The notes below the pieces were generated by a model, which did no database searches, was not told the DNA's origin, and saw only the letters and a program-made list of their open reading frames with translations. DNA of 64,000 bases from Hyposmocoma kahamanoa (lineage: Eukaryota > Arthropoda > Insecta > Lepidoptera > Cosmopterigidae), in the NCBI RefSeq assembly GCF_003589595.1, contig NW_020653200.1:6976594-7040593 (forward strand), in the 5' to 3' direction. Both the position numbers and the translations under genes were made by a program. This document shows, one piece after another, positions 1 through 10,547 of the stretch. Every line of letters starts with the position of its first letter. Within the stretch, counting starts at the first letter, position 1.

Positions 1-9
1 AGTATGTAA

Positions 10-300
10 CGGTAGTAGTAGCAGAGCTCCTTGTGAAAGAATTCGTTCAGGGTAGTACTGCCACCTGAACTATTTCTGTCGCCAAGCAGTAATGCGTTCC
101 GGTTTTCATGGGTAAGGATGTTGGTGAAATTAGAGGCACATGGAACTTGTCAACTTATGTCGCAGGGTGACGGACTCAGTGCCAGTGCCCCTCAGTTTTT
201 TGCGATTTAAAGTGACGTGTCGCTTTCCACCAGGCGCACGACTTGCTCGTCCAGATAATGTGAATATGTAAATATGTCTGTCATAATGTGAATATTTTTC
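10..300 (+). repeat. Family A dispersed repeat, copy A1
   Basis: This is one of 11 copies in the window of a repeat about 260-300 bp long. In plus orientation the family begins with a TAG-rich head (tagtagcagagctccttg), continues through blocks such as gaaattacaggcacatgg and ttatgtctcagggtgac, and ends near gcgcacgacttgttcgtcc followed by an A-rich tail. Here the order is complete, but the tail has diverged and the copy lies at the left edge of the window. I see no clear tRNA promoter boxes, so it may be a LINE-derived or non-tRNA SINE-like retroposon. No long reading frame was found in it. Confidence 0.8.
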
Positions 301-1283
301 TCAAACATGCTCGGAAATGTTTACGTTCAAAAAACGAACACATAAAGTTTGTCATTTATGGACTGTGCTACTTATTTCCGGCCAAGGCCTGCAAAGTAAG
401 TATGAAAATCCATTACTGTCCGCTGTTCTGAACTTTTAAATATAAAGCATATGTAAACAGACAAAAGAAAATCTCATATACAGTCAACTGCCCAGGGTTT
501 GCAATTGCGAGAGTTTAAAATACTTCTTACCGCTAATTATTTAAAAAAAGAAAAAGGCGGTAAAATAAACAAATATGCTTTGTGTTTCGTCGTTTTTTGT
601 ATTTTCGTCGTGAAAATTAATTCTAGCGAAAAGAGCGATAACTAAAATACAGTAATAGATAATACTCTGCCTAATTTAAAACAAAAGGCAATATTAGCCG
701 TAGAAAACTGGTTGTCGGCTATGAACAAAGAAAGATACCAAATCATGAAGTTCAGCAGACTAGAACGTTATCTTTCAGCAAAACTGTCCTAACACGTCAA
801 ATATTACTGTTGATAATAATTAACATTTTTTTTTTCTTTTCGTATAAAAGATCTTCTTTTCTTTAGTCTTTTATTATTTCCTCACATTGTTTGAGAAAAG
901 CATTATATAAGCATCAGTGGGAACGGGGATTGCTTGACTCGTATTAATACAACTCATACTCGTCCAGAAATCCCGGCCTTGTGCCCGCTAGGGGCGCTGT
1001 ATAATTTCCCATACAAAATTGTGAAGTAATTTACGCGGGCGCTAACGACAACTGTCATGGTAAACTTATGGTAGAGGTACTGAGCTCAATCGAGAAGTCT
1101 GCAGACTATCTCAGTACCTACAAACTCCTCAGCTAAGTACAGTAGAACTAAAATGCTTAGGTTCATTGAATTCGTCGCAACGAGTATTTGATTTATAGAT
1201 AAAGACTCAATTGACTTGATAGATGACAACACAAAACAATAAGCCTTTTACACCATTATTGCTTCGTAAAAACCACTTCTCCC
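301..1283. other. AT-rich unassigned DNA
   Basis: No gene, exon with paired splice sites, or recognisable repeat was found here. The stretch lies downstream of the last exon seen of the minus-strand host gene, so it is probably intronic. Confidence 0.5.
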
Positions 1284-1424
1284 AGGATCACTACTGAAGT
1301 ACCCTTTTTCCAAAAAAAAGAATCATCGAAATCGGTTCACAATTGCCGCAGTTATCGCGTAACATACATGCAAAAAAAACATACAAAGGAATTGAGGACC
1401 TCCTCCTTTTTTGAAGTCGGTTAA
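1284..1424 (+). repeat. Family C MITE-like repeat, truncated copy
   Basis: It shares ordered blocks with the fuller copy at 3997-4210: a gaagtacc/gaggtatc block, aaagaatcatcgaaatcgg, cgtaacatacatgcaaaaa and the terminal ttttgaagtcggtta. The left half, including its inverted end, is missing. Confidence 0.65.
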
Positions 1425-1814
1425 AAAAAGGGTGTAAAGTAAAGTTCTTACCTTGGAGTTCGATTTTGTTATTTTTATTTTTTTGTATTTTCATATTTTC
1501 TTCTAGATTATATAAATGAGTTTTGTGAGAAGAGCAAAAATACAATTATGAACTATAGTCATGTAAATATACTCATGGAGTACTCAGCCTAATTTAAAAC
1601 AAGAGGCAAAATTATAGAAAACAGAAAAGCACAAAGTTTTTCCAAGATGTACGCCAGAATCGTTTTTAATGTCGCGTAACGTCCAGAGATTGGCTCATTT
1701 TTTTAAAATTGGTGAACAGCTGCTATGTTTGGCGTTTACGCCACTTAGTATAGGGATAGCTCAATGAAACAACATGTGTTTACTTCACGTACACGTACGA
1801 TACGTCCGCTCGCA

Positions 1815-2062
1815 CCACTGTCTAGTGTCGTCGCAGGAACGGCCGGCCGCAGTGTAACTTATATAAGCTAAGTTGTGTCTAATGTCTATGGTACTATGTG
1901 CATACACTACATCTCTCCCTTTCAATAAGTACACATTGTCAATTTTTTATTAATTTTATCGAAAGGGAGTGATGTAGTGTATGCACATAATGTACCATAG
2001 ACATTAGACAATATAAGTTACACTGCGGCCGGCCGTTCCCGCATTACGACACTAGACAGTGG
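1815..2062. repeat. Foldback / long-TIR MITE-like element
   Basis: Two arms of about 105-110 bp are inverted copies of each other. The outer ends ccactgtctagtgtcgt and acgacactagacagtgg are exact complements, and the homology runs inward through a ggccggcc-containing block and through catacactacat up to ctcccttt. The loop is about 35 bp. The left arm carries an extra segment of about 12 bp. It has no coding capacity. The TIR does not match a superfamily I can name, and no clear target duplication was found. Confidence 0.8.
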
Positions 2063-2360
2063 TATTATATATCACATAACGATTATTAAATTCGAAAGTT
2101 ATTCAAAATCGACAGCGGTTCCGATAGTAATTGAGGCTTATAGCACTTCCATTGCTTTTTTCTTCCGTGTTTTATTAAACAGTCTCTCTCTTGAAACGTT
2201 TTATTTTTACATAGGTATATTATTGCACTAAGGATGCGCACTATCGCATCTTTTTTCTGTTGGTATAATATTGAATTTAATTTAAATAACAAAGATAGTA
2301 AAAGATGATAAAGGGGAAAATGTTGGTACTTAAATAAGTAATCTAAAAAGATTCACTTAC

Positions 2361-2456
2361 CGTCTGTAAGTAAAACAGGTAGACGAGATTGACAATTTCC
2401 ACTAATGTTTCTAGTCCCATTGCCACCACCCACGGGAGCAGCATGAATTTGATGTC
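2361..2456 (-). CDS. Host gene, fourth coding exon seen (third membrane segment)
   Basis: On the minus strand this 96-nt exon is bounded by a polypyrimidine acceptor (tttcatttccag) and a strong donor (gtaagtg). It has 32 codons in phase 0, beginning DIKFMLLPWVV and ending YLFYLQT. It is hydrophobic, with a LPW motif at the start of the helix, and forms transmembrane segment 3 of the protein started at 39807. It joins in phase to the AAG end of exon 27277-27362, across an intron of about 25 kb. Later exons must lie left of the window. Confidence 0.72.
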
Positions 2457-2730
2457 CTGGAAATGAAAATCATGTAAAATACTAGTGAAAACCAACTGTA
2501 GAAGGTGGACGTAGATAGTAATAACGGTACAGTCATATATATGAGATACCTGACCCCCTAACATGCCCAAACCGACCTTTTGGTTCTGAGAGCCATCTTA
2601 CGTATTGAACAAAGAAAAAATTAAAGAATTTCAAATTTATTGTATAAGCAATACAGTGGAGTGTTGCTTGAAGATGATCAACATATTTTTAAAACCAATC
2701 CTACATTTCGTCGTTTAACATCTAAGTAAA

Positions 2731-2800
2731 ATGGTCGAGCGGCTTGTTGCATGTACTGCCAGCTACAATACGCGTGGTTCGATTCCACGAGCACTGTTTT
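2731..2800 (+). repeat. tRNA-like fragment (probable SINE head)
   Basis: An A-box-like tggtcgagcgg is followed by a perfect B box, ggttcgattcc, inside a good T-arm (cgtgg/ccacg). The flanking seven-base acceptor arms do not pair, so this is unlikely to be a working tRNA gene. It is better read as the head of a tRNA-derived SINE. Confidence 0.5.
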
Positions 2801-3037
2801 GTTTTAACGTTATATTTTTAACGGCATTGTTTCACTTTTTAATGTTAACGTTGACAAATCACAATATTTGCTCACTAGAAATTGTTGAAGGTGGGTAGGT
2901 AGATATTATTAATAAAGTGTATGGTGGGTATGGATAGATTAACAAATCCCGAAATCGCTCTGCAGTTTGCATACGATCGTGTCTTCTGCGATTACGCATT
3001 GTTCCATGTTTCGTTCCCATTTATCTATTGAGTTTAA

Positions 3038-3660
3038 ATGCCGCACTTAACGGAATCATTAAAATTAGAAATTATTGTTCTGTATGAACAAGATGTGCCA
3101 ATCAAAGAAATTGCAAGGCGACTTCATATAGCGGTAAGTAGACTCATTATATTTTTCACAGTGCTGCAGCTGGCTTCAATTTGCAAAAGAATCACCCTAC
3201 CCTTCATTATCCCACGGGTGTTATAAAACATGTCTAACGAATCATTAAAATTTAAAAAAAAATCTAGCACAAGGTAAAATTCGAAACTACAATTATGTAG
3301 ATGTATACAGTATTATAAATTGCTTGTTTACAGAGAAACACTGTCAAGCTGTGGTTCAATCGCGACAGAGCGACTGGAAATGTGCAACGTAATCAGCCGG
3401 GGCCAGCACCGGTAATGTTTACTTCTGCATCTAGTCGTCACCTAGATTGCCCTTTGCCACTACAAAATCAACTGCTCAACTTTATGAAACAAGGACCTTG
3501 TGGTGTCCATGTGAGACTCAATGCGTGGTGGAGATTTACGCTGGTCGATCTTGTGGTGTCCATGTGAGACTCAACGCGTGGTGGAGATTTACGCTGGTCG
3601 ATGGTCACAGGCATGAAAGGCCGTTTACAGCAAGTGATCGATTCTGAAGGCTTTATTTTG
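3038..3660 (+). pseudogene. Tc1-like transposase, N-terminal DNA-binding part only
   Basis: The first block (3038-3133, 32 codons, MPHLTESLKL... to RRLHIA) reads as the first helix-turn-helix of a Tc1-type transposase. A 200-nt segment with gtaagt at 3134 and tttacag ending at 3333 looks like an intron. Removing it restores the continuous helix LHIA-RNTVKLWFNRDRATGN, which continues as VQRNQPGPAP. Further on, GVHVRLNAWWRF and RPFTASDR resemble the second DNA-binding half. That part is broken by a 53-bp tandem duplication (3497-3602), which shifts the frame. No DDE/D catalytic domain follows, so it is a 5' fragment. A domesticated DNA-binding gene is possible but not supported past 3660. Confidence 0.6.
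3497..3602 (+). repeat. 53-bp tandem duplication
   Basis: Two adjacent 53-bp units (3497-3549 and 3550-3602), each starting cttgtggtgtccatgtgaga, differ at a single base. They lie inside the Tc1-like fragment. Because 53 is not a multiple of three, the duplication shifts its frame. The near-identity suggests a recent event. Confidence 0.95.
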
Positions 3661-3968
3661 CGATATTGAAGTGGTAATTCTGTAGTTTTTAATAATAGAT
3701 TACATTATAGTTATAAGTCAGTAAGTTTCAAATAAGATTTAAACATGCTATACAAATGAATATTATTGGAAAAAGTAGTGAGATATCAAGTTGAAATCAT
3801 TAAATATGAATGCGTGAGGTATTCCATTAATTAAATGATTGTTTAAGAATTTTAACCAAACCGGTTTTTTTACTTTTCATGAAGAATGTATTGACACTAA
3901 CTATATCTACTTTTTCGAACGTTTGGTCAATATAGATACTATTGTGAAAATTATGTTGTGAGTTTAAA

Positions 3969-3984
3969 TAACCTAACCTAACCT
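3969..3984. repeat. Short interstitial telomere-type repeat (CCTAA)n
   Basis: The run taacctaacctaacct holds three units of CCTAA, the complement of the insect telomere repeat TTAGG. It directly precedes the family C element at 3997. Confidence 0.7.
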
Positions 3985-3996
3985 CCGGTTAAAAAA

Positions 3997-4210
3997 AACC
4001 GACCTCAAAAGTCATTCATCCCCTAGTTTGCCACCCTTAGAGGTGGAACATTTTCTTGAAATTTAAATGGGACCACATCTGAGGTATCTTCTTTCCAACA
4101 AAAAAAGAATGATCGAAAGTGGTTCACAAATAGCGGAGTTATCCCGTAACATACATACAAAAACAACATACAGACGAATTGAAAACTTCCTCCTCTTTTT
4201 GAAGTCGGTT
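3997..4210 (+). repeat. Family C MITE, fuller copy
   Basis: The 14-bp ends aaccgacctcaaaa and ttttgaagtcggtt are inverted repeats with one mismatch and enclose about 186 bp of noncoding DNA. The right half matches 1284-1424. Size, ends and lack of coding suggest a non-autonomous DNA transposon; the superfamily is not identified. Confidence 0.7.
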
Positions 4211-4352
4211 AAACTACAGTAGTTACTGATATAGGCTGTAAGTATTTTAAATATGTTTAGTAATTAAAATTTAGAAAAATATTTCAAAGTTTTAATGAAT
4301 CAATTATTTTTTGTGAAATTACTTACTAGTTTGTTATATTTATTAATACAAA

Positions 4353-4563
4353 CATCGAACACTCAGAAAAAAATCCTTCGATCCGGTCGGTTTCGAACCG
4401 ACGTCTTCTAGCATACCGTACCAGACGCTATACCAACTAAGCCACGGAACGAACCAGCGGACCTCACGAATTTTTCTATGTGCTTGTTATCACATCTTTG
4501 TATTTTGTAAGACGTCGGTTCGAAACTGGCCGGATCGAAGGAATCTTTTTTTGAGTGTTCGAT
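4353..4563. repeat. Inverted pair of tRNA-like repeats (family T)
   Basis: On the minus strand a tRNA-like sequence has an A box (tggcttagttgg), a B box (ggttcgaaacc), a T stem gtcgg/ccgac and acceptor halves cgttccg/cggatcg that pair at 6 of 7 positions. The anticodon loop seems to be nine bases, which argues against a functional tRNA. Its 3' half is repeated in inverted orientation at 4509-4563, giving arms of 55 bp or more (4353-4407 with 4509-4563). Related copies lie at 7440, 52685 and 55062. Confidence 0.7.
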
Positions 4564-4744
4564 ATTTGAATTAATAATTATTAAAATATTTGTTGAATTA
4601 CTCAAGAAGGTTACTTTTATTTCAATCACCAATTGTTTCTGGGAGGCAGTTCATTTTCAGAATCTAACATTCTTAGACAATCCTTACAACTATCCAGAGA
4701 TTAAAACCAAAAAAAAGCAATATTATATAGTCCTAGCTAAATAA

Positions 4745-4830
4745 TATTTTATTTTTAATGTGACTCGAACCATGCTTGCGTCAACTTGCAAAGCAATCCT
4801 TATACCGCTAGGCCACGACGTCTTTATTGT
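4745..4830 (-). repeat. tRNA-like sequence (SINE head), second type
   Basis: Read on the minus strand, tggcctagcggtataagg resembles an A box and tggttcgagtcaca a B box, at tRNA-like spacing. The T stem is poor, so it is more likely SINE-derived than a tRNA gene. Confidence 0.4.
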
Positions 4831-4869
4831 AGCTGCTTGAAATTTGTATCCTGTATTTAAGTAAGTACT

Positions 4870-5835
4870 CTACATTAAAGATCAAATTGGCTTAAAAACT
4901 TCATTACAATGTTATGCACTAACGAGACGACTAGGGAGCCATACCAAAATACATTTTACGTTATGTTTGTTTAACAATTTTTTCCATATTTTTGGGCTTA
5001 GAACCAAAAGGTCTACAAAGTCGGCTTGGGGGGTAAGGTATCTTGTGTATATAACTGTACCTTCTAAGTTGAAGGTAAACTTATGGAATATTGTTCAGAT
5101 ATCACGTCCTTGATGTCCTAACTTTAGCTAATTAGTTTATGTTTATAATATTCAATGGAAATATTAATAAAATAAATAATTAAGGTTACTTGTTTATCGA
5201 TTTTTACTAATCTTTGCAAAGTTTAATATTCCAATATGTCGAACAATCTCGCATATGCGGTTCCCACCTCTGCAGTGACTACACCCAATCGTTGTTATTT
5301 ATGTATTGAAAATTAATTTTTCAATACATTGATTATTGCTGTACAATAGTCAGTTTCTTTACACTAAAGTTAGAAGCAGTGAACTCTCCCATAACAGTCC
5401 ATTTATGATGTAATTGAATGATAAATTTAAGCAATGTAACGCTCATAGGGATGTGTTTAATTCGAAAATTAATTTATATAAGACGCAATCGCATACATCG
5501 CTTGAGTTTTAGTTTTTAATCATTTTGTGCATTGACTATGATTTTGAGTTATTTTATATTGTTATAATTTTTATTTAACTATTGAAACAAATCGCTGTAA
5601 AACTTTTATTTATTTATTTTTTACATTTTTGTTTCTTTCGTTTTAAATTATAGAATGCAATTTTACACTAACTTGTTACTAAAACAAATACTATCGTGAT
5701 GTGTACACTGTTTCCGAAATGTGGTCGTCTATTAATGTATTAAACTGTATCTATCGTGTTGATTGAGTACATTCCGTTTGTGTACATTTAAAATAAATGA
5801 AATAAAAAATAAAATATATATTTTTTTATAAAATT
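4870..5835. other. AT-rich intronic DNA
   Basis: No coding segment or named repeat was recognised. Long T- and A-rich runs only. Confidence 0.5.
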
Positions 5836-5837
5836 GA

Positions 5838-6110
5838 TACGTTCCACTGCTGGGCACATGTCTCATCTCAGACGACGGTTTAGGCTAGTCCGCCACACTG
5901 GCTTAACGCGAGTTGGGGAGTTCACACGTTTTTCGAGGGTTGTGAACCTTCTTTGACGTGCAGATTTCATCACGATATTTTACTTCACCGAAATGCTCAT
6001 GGTATATTTGAAATTAAATTTCGCACATGAATTCCGAGAAACTCAGAGGTGCGAGCCCTTTGCTAGAGAGGCTCTAAGGTCATTAGGCTACTGGTAGCCT
6101 AGAAGCCCTG
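5838..6110 (+). repeat. SINE-like repeat family S, long degraded copy
   Basis: It contains the ordered blocks ccactgctgggcacatgtct, gagttcacacgtttttc, cgaaatgctcatggt and cgagaaactcagaggtgcgag, ending near taggctactgg. Parts of the same order recur at 18028-18135, 18480-18600, 32740-32950 and 57990-58140. I recall this as a widespread moth and butterfly repeat. No open frame is present. Confidence 0.6.
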
Positions 6111-7435
6111 GGGCTTCTCTCCCTACACTCCGAATTACTCAATTACCAACTACAAGTCCAAATGGTACGGAGGTAGTCGTGTGAATTTCACCTTATCAAC
6201 CTTAACACATCCAAAACATTACAATAAATAAATTTGGAGACAAGAATCTTTCAAATGTTTTAAAGAATACAAAACTCATGGTCACCCTGTTTCATACTTC
6301 TCTAATTCACTTACTCTATGAATTCTGGTAAGTACTCAGGGTTTATTTATTTACTACACCACGAACCTACTACTAACACTTCGTATGTTATTCATATAAT
6401 ATGGCATAATATTCGTACGTAATATATTCTATTATGCATATATGTCTGGAGTAGACATGTGCGCCGATCGTAAAATTTTGAGTGCGGCGGCGGCGACGTC
6501 TGGCAGTTTTTTGATCGACGTGAAAACGGAGTGCTGTATAATTTTCAGGTTTTAAAAAAACAGTAGGTACATAAATCAACCTTTGTTCTCATTTTCAACG
6601 TTTTTTACACTTAGTCTGGAGACGTGTTAAGCGGCGACGTTAATGAATATCTGGGCGCCGTTCAAGTAACCAAGTGGCGCAGAAATGAACAGGAAGCCGT
6701 CTTTTGATATCGGACGTCAAGATTCTCTTTTCACAGTGGTACAGACTTTTATCACGTGCTTGCGATATACATAGTCACTTTTTAAAAATGCAAATTTGTT
6801 GCTTTAAAGCAACATACATTTTTAGGCCCGGGTCATCGTACCAATTTATACCCTTAGTTGGGTGGATTCGGGGCCTATGCAGCCCCTCATCACTGCGACC
6901 ATCAACTGATCTATTGTGATCTACCCTTATCTTAAATCAACATTGCTAATACTTTTGGTAGTATCGAAAATTATTACAAGATTCAAATATTCATTGTAAT
7001 GTAATAACTTATTTATTTGCAAAAATAGCGTGCATTCTTTATACAAATTATTTCATAAATATTTAATCACTTTCAATAACTTTGTATTAAAATTAACTAA
7101 ATTTTATATTCAAAATATAATTCTTCAATTAATTCTACTTAATTAAAATTGCCGACGACCTTATAAATACCCATTTCGTTTCAATTCATTTATTAAAGTA
7201 AAAATGTTGCAAAATATCGGAACGGAAATTGACTCTCAAAATTCAATCTCAAAAAAAAAAACACTGCTTAGTAACTGTGAGGGTGTTTATAAATTAAACT
7301 AGCTATCCAAAAAATTTGTACAGTCACGAAAACCTACTAACAAGCCATTTCTTCTTATACAAGTAGGTATAATAAAAGCTAGAACCAATTATATTAACCT
7401 TAACTATTAATGCTATTAATATAAAGATCGAACTT
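6111..7435. other. Unassigned intronic DNA
   Basis: No gene seen. A GC-richer patch at 6450-6680 contains several gcggcg and cgacgt motifs but no supported frame or splice sites. Confidence 0.45.
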
Positions 7436-7439
7436 AGAA

Positions 7440-7545
7440 ATTCCTTCGATCCGGCTGGATTCGAACCAACAACTTCTAGCAAACCGTGCCAGATGCTATG
7501 CCAACTAAGCCACGGAATGAACCAGCGGACTTAACGAATTTTTCT
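7440..7545 (-). repeat. Family T tRNA-like repeat, copy 2
   Basis: Minus-strand copy of the tRNA-like sequence at 4378-4470, with A box tggcttagttgg and T-arm gttggttcgaatccagc. It shares the flanks downstream of the tRNA-like part (ccttcgatccgg) and ends near an agatcgaac block, as the other copies do. Confidence 0.65.
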
Positions 7546-7662
7546 ATGTGCTTGTTATACATCTTTGTTTTTGGTTTTTAACGACATTTTTTTACTAAAG
7601 CGCCATTTGTGAGAAATCTATTTTTTTCACGGCATGTCATACATTTGTTTTCCATGTGCTGA

Positions 7663-8750
7663 TTGAAAGCATCACTGTTTCTTCTGAGTTGGAAAAGTAA
7701 ATCCTCGAATCTTCTCATCAAATCCTTAATTTTAGGGAAAATAAAAAAACACAGGTTGCAAAGTCCTGACTATGTGCAAGATGGGTTACGAATTCTACTT
7801 TTCCGGAGACTTTTTGTTTTGAATGCTGTGTGCGGAGGGTTGATGAGGTGCAAGGGATGCGGCCTCTCGGGCGTCTCTCTCGAATATTTTCTTGGATAGC
7901 GGGTAAACAAATAGTGGTGTACTACAACTCAGCATTTACATACCTTTGTCCATCCTCAAGTGGGATTGTGCAAACGGGACCTGCGCCAGAGAAAAAAGCA
8001 CGCAATATTTTTTTACTCCTGCCTGCTACAATTTTGTCGGGCTGTTCTCGCGTCTGTTGTTTTTTTTTCTAGTTCAAAACAATAAATCCGCGTTTCGTCT
8101 CCCGTGACGATATTATAAACAGCATTCGAATTTAGTAGCAGTAGAGCTCCTTGTGAAAGCGTTCATCCAGGGTAGTACTACCACTTTACCTATTTCTGCT
8201 GCCAAGTAGTAATGTCAGCATTACTGTGTTCCGGTTTTGAAGGGTAAGGGTGCTGGTGAAATTACAGGCACATGGGACTTGTCAACTTATGTCTCAGGGT
8301 GACGGGCGCAGTGGACCTGTTATGGACAGACGTGAAGTTTACCATCAGGCGCACGATTGGGTTCGTCCCGTCACTTGAAATTATAAATAAAAGAATTACC
8401 GTGATCGTACTTTGCAACATCTTTGAGCACCATTCAACCCGAGTTTGGTTTTGTTCTGGCGTCAGATCAGTTCAGTTTAAATTCTTTTTGGATCTGATCT
8501 TTTTTGAATCTGACTCATGCCGATCCCCATATGTCCTCGAATTGTTTCATAGGTGGTACGACGCTTGTCTTCAATAAGCCATTTCACAGAGGCCACAACT
8601 TTCAACGTTCAAATTCCGCATACTACATTGCCTCACAGTACATAAATGAGGTACTTGTCTTCAAAAAGCCTTTTGACTTCGAGCGGCACAATCTTGAGGA
8701 GATAGAGCACTTTTAAAATCATAGAAAATGAATGCTCTAACATCTTTTCT
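7663..8750 (-). pseudogene. Decayed mariner-type transposase split by family A
   Basis: Read from 8750 downward, fragments in changing frames follow the order of a mariner transposase: FYDFKSALSPQDCAAR (first helix-turn-helix), TYETIRGHMGIGMSQIQ (second), TPEQNQTRVEWCSKML (linker), then, after the inserted family A copy at 8133-8392, VYNIVTGDETRIYCFE (first catalytic Asp region), CTIPLEDGQRYVNAE, TTICLPAIQENIRE, HTAFKTKSL and FPKIKDLMRRFEDLLF. Stops and frameshifts are frequent, and the second and third catalytic acidic regions are altered. It belongs to a different mariner lineage from the one at 19684. Its terminal repeats were not located. Confidence 0.75.
8133..8392 (+). repeat. Family A copy A2, inserted in mariner relic, with TSD
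   Basis: The insertion is bounded by gaatt on both sides (8128-8132 and 8393-8397) and starts tagtagcagtagagctcc. It ends in an A-rich tail (aaattataaataaaa). Removing it and one gaatt brings together the two halves of the mariner relic. It lacks about 60 bp of the middle of the family. The target duplication and A-rich tail support retroposition. Confidence 0.85.
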
Positions 8751-8989
8751 CGATAATTGGACAGCGCTACGCCTTCCGTGTTGTCAACGATCCTCATGTA
8801 ACTGAGCATGCGGAGTCGTTACAGACGGAGTGAAAATATTTGTGTTTTCCATCCGTTACTCTCATCTCTGGACTGTATTCGCACTTTCCATCAGGCGCGG
8901 TGCAGTCATTTTGCCGTCACAATAAAAAAAAAATTGTTTGTTACAAATACGATGTATTCGTATATTGGTGAATATTACAGATAAGGAAA

Positions 8990-9295
8990 GTTGTAGATTT
9001 CACTAAATACAAGATTTTCACTCTTGCTTCCATTTACGTATTTGTTCGAAATATGTAGACTAGTACGAAAATTGAACATTTATGTCGTCGAACTGTAGAC
9101 TTTCAAACATGTAGCTTAAGAAATAATTTGGCTTTACCTTCAACCACATTACACTTAGTTCAGACACATACCGTATGTGTCAATAAAAATGTATAATAAG
9201 ATACCAACAGATATAAAAAATATAGAAAACGAGGTAATATTTTATAAGAGTTCCTTATAGAAAAATGCCTATATGATGTTAAAGAGTTTTTAGAA
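8990..9295 (+). pseudogene. LINE reverse-transcriptase C-terminal relic
   Basis: Frames with stops read KYKIFTLASIYVFVRNM and, further on, YNKIPTDIKNIENEVIFY. The first block matches ILTLASIYILESCKFV in the open LINE at 59175-60923, and the second has the form of the usual LINE C-terminus (YNK-P-I-N). It is a dead 5'-truncated copy, plus strand. Confidence 0.65.
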
Positions 9296-9494
9296 AGTAT
9301 GATTGTATTGTGTGATATGAGGTTTTGTTATAATAGTGTTTGTTTTAATTATTGTGACAAAAGCACTTTTGACATATTATGACTTTATTAAACGGGCGTC
9401 ACTGAAAGTTTTGCACTTTTGGCTTTACACAACTATTCGAATTTCGAATAGTATATTTTTTTAAAGTAGTAGTAGTAAACCTGTGTTTTTTTAA

Positions 9495-9715
9495 GTACTT
9501 GGCAGAGCCGTCCCAAAGGTGCGTACAGTACTCCATGCTGCTTCGGACCTGAGCTTTATACAACAGGTATCGCAGCTCTGGAGTAAAAAATCGGTGCACC
9601 TTGTTCAGGATGCCAAGCTTGCGCGACGCGGTACAGATGACGCTCTCGATATACTCTTTGTTGCTCATGTCCTTCCGGATGCTCATCCCCAGTAGGCTGA
9701 GCTATTTATTTACTT
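9495..9715 (-). pseudogene. LINE reverse-transcriptase C-terminal relic
   Basis: The minus strand reads YLGMSIRKDMSN-like start, then TASRKLGILNKVHRFFTP, LLYKAQVRSSMEYC and THLWDGSAKYLKK. This is the region behind the catalytic core in Jockey/CR1-type reverse transcriptases (the Y-KAQVR-x-EYC-HLW block). Both ends of the homology fade and no catalytic FADD box is present. Confidence 0.7.
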
Positions 9716-9729
9716 CAGTGCTGTTTCGT

Positions 9730-10110
9730 CACAAAATAATACTGTAGCTTAGCCAAATATTGGCATATGCATAATGGCGATCTTTTACTGTGTTTGATTG
9801 TGTGTGATTTCTTTAGGTCATTTTATGTAATTTTATTCAAGTTTAATAGTTTCTAATGGTCAGTATGGTCACTAGTTAGTTGAAATACGTTTTACCTTGT
9901 TATAACACCTCTACGAATGTCATATGTATGGGAGCAATTAACTAAAAAAAAAGAAAAAATGTAGTAAAAAAAAGTAATATTAAAAAAAAATATTTTATTT
10001 AAAAAGTTATTGATGTCACTTTACTTATTGTATAACGTACTTTCGATATAAGTATAAATGTTTTTGATACCTCATATATTTACGAAATAATCGTCTGGGC
10101 CAACATAACG
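9730..10110. other. AT-rich spacer
   Basis: Nothing recognisable other than A-rich runs. Confidence 0.5.
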
Positions 10111-10118
10111 ATTACATC

Positions 10119-10120
<2 letters not shown>

Positions 10121-10163
<43 letters not shown>

Positions 10164-10263
10164 NNNNNNNNNNNNNNNNNNNNNNNNNNNNNNNNNNNNN
10201 NNNNNNNNNNNNNNNNNNNNNNNNNNNNNNNNNNNNNNNNNNNNNNNNNNNNNNNNNNNNNNN
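10121..10263. repeat. (GT)n microsatellite running into a 100-N gap
   Basis: A GT dinucleotide array (10121-10163) stops at a run of exactly 100 N (10164-10263), the usual placeholder for a gap of unknown length. The right side resumes as a short (TA)n tract. Confidence 0.95.
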
Positions 10264-10547
10264 AGCTATATATATATATCTATTGGGGCAAATACGTCAC
10301 GTAAGTTACGAATAATTTAGCCATTTTAAGAATCCACATGGTAAGAAAATAAATTCAATTGAAATGAGGACTTTGACAACGCACCAGGAAAGTCAAAGAA
10401 AAATACTAAAAGAGGTTTTTAAGTCGACAACATTCACGACGCTAAGCTAAAGAGGCGCGACTAAAAAGATTTTAGTTTTTAATTCAAATGAACGCCGTAA
10501 CGGAATAAACTATAAATAATCAAGGATTTTTTTATTGATTGAGAAAG

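Noticed and set aside
4381..4450. Functional tRNA gene
   Set aside because: The anticodon loop appears to be nine bases and the sequence recurs as a dispersed family with a shared 3' extension.
7663..8072. Plus-strand open frames of 78-80 codons
   Set aside because: They are antisense to the decayed mariner transposase on the minus strand.
8272..8577. Open frame of 101 codons
   Set aside because: It crosses the junction of family A and the mariner relic and is not a gene.
10121..10320. Cys-Val repeat frames, also at 33552-33806
   Set aside because: Both are GT microsatellites interrupted by gaps.
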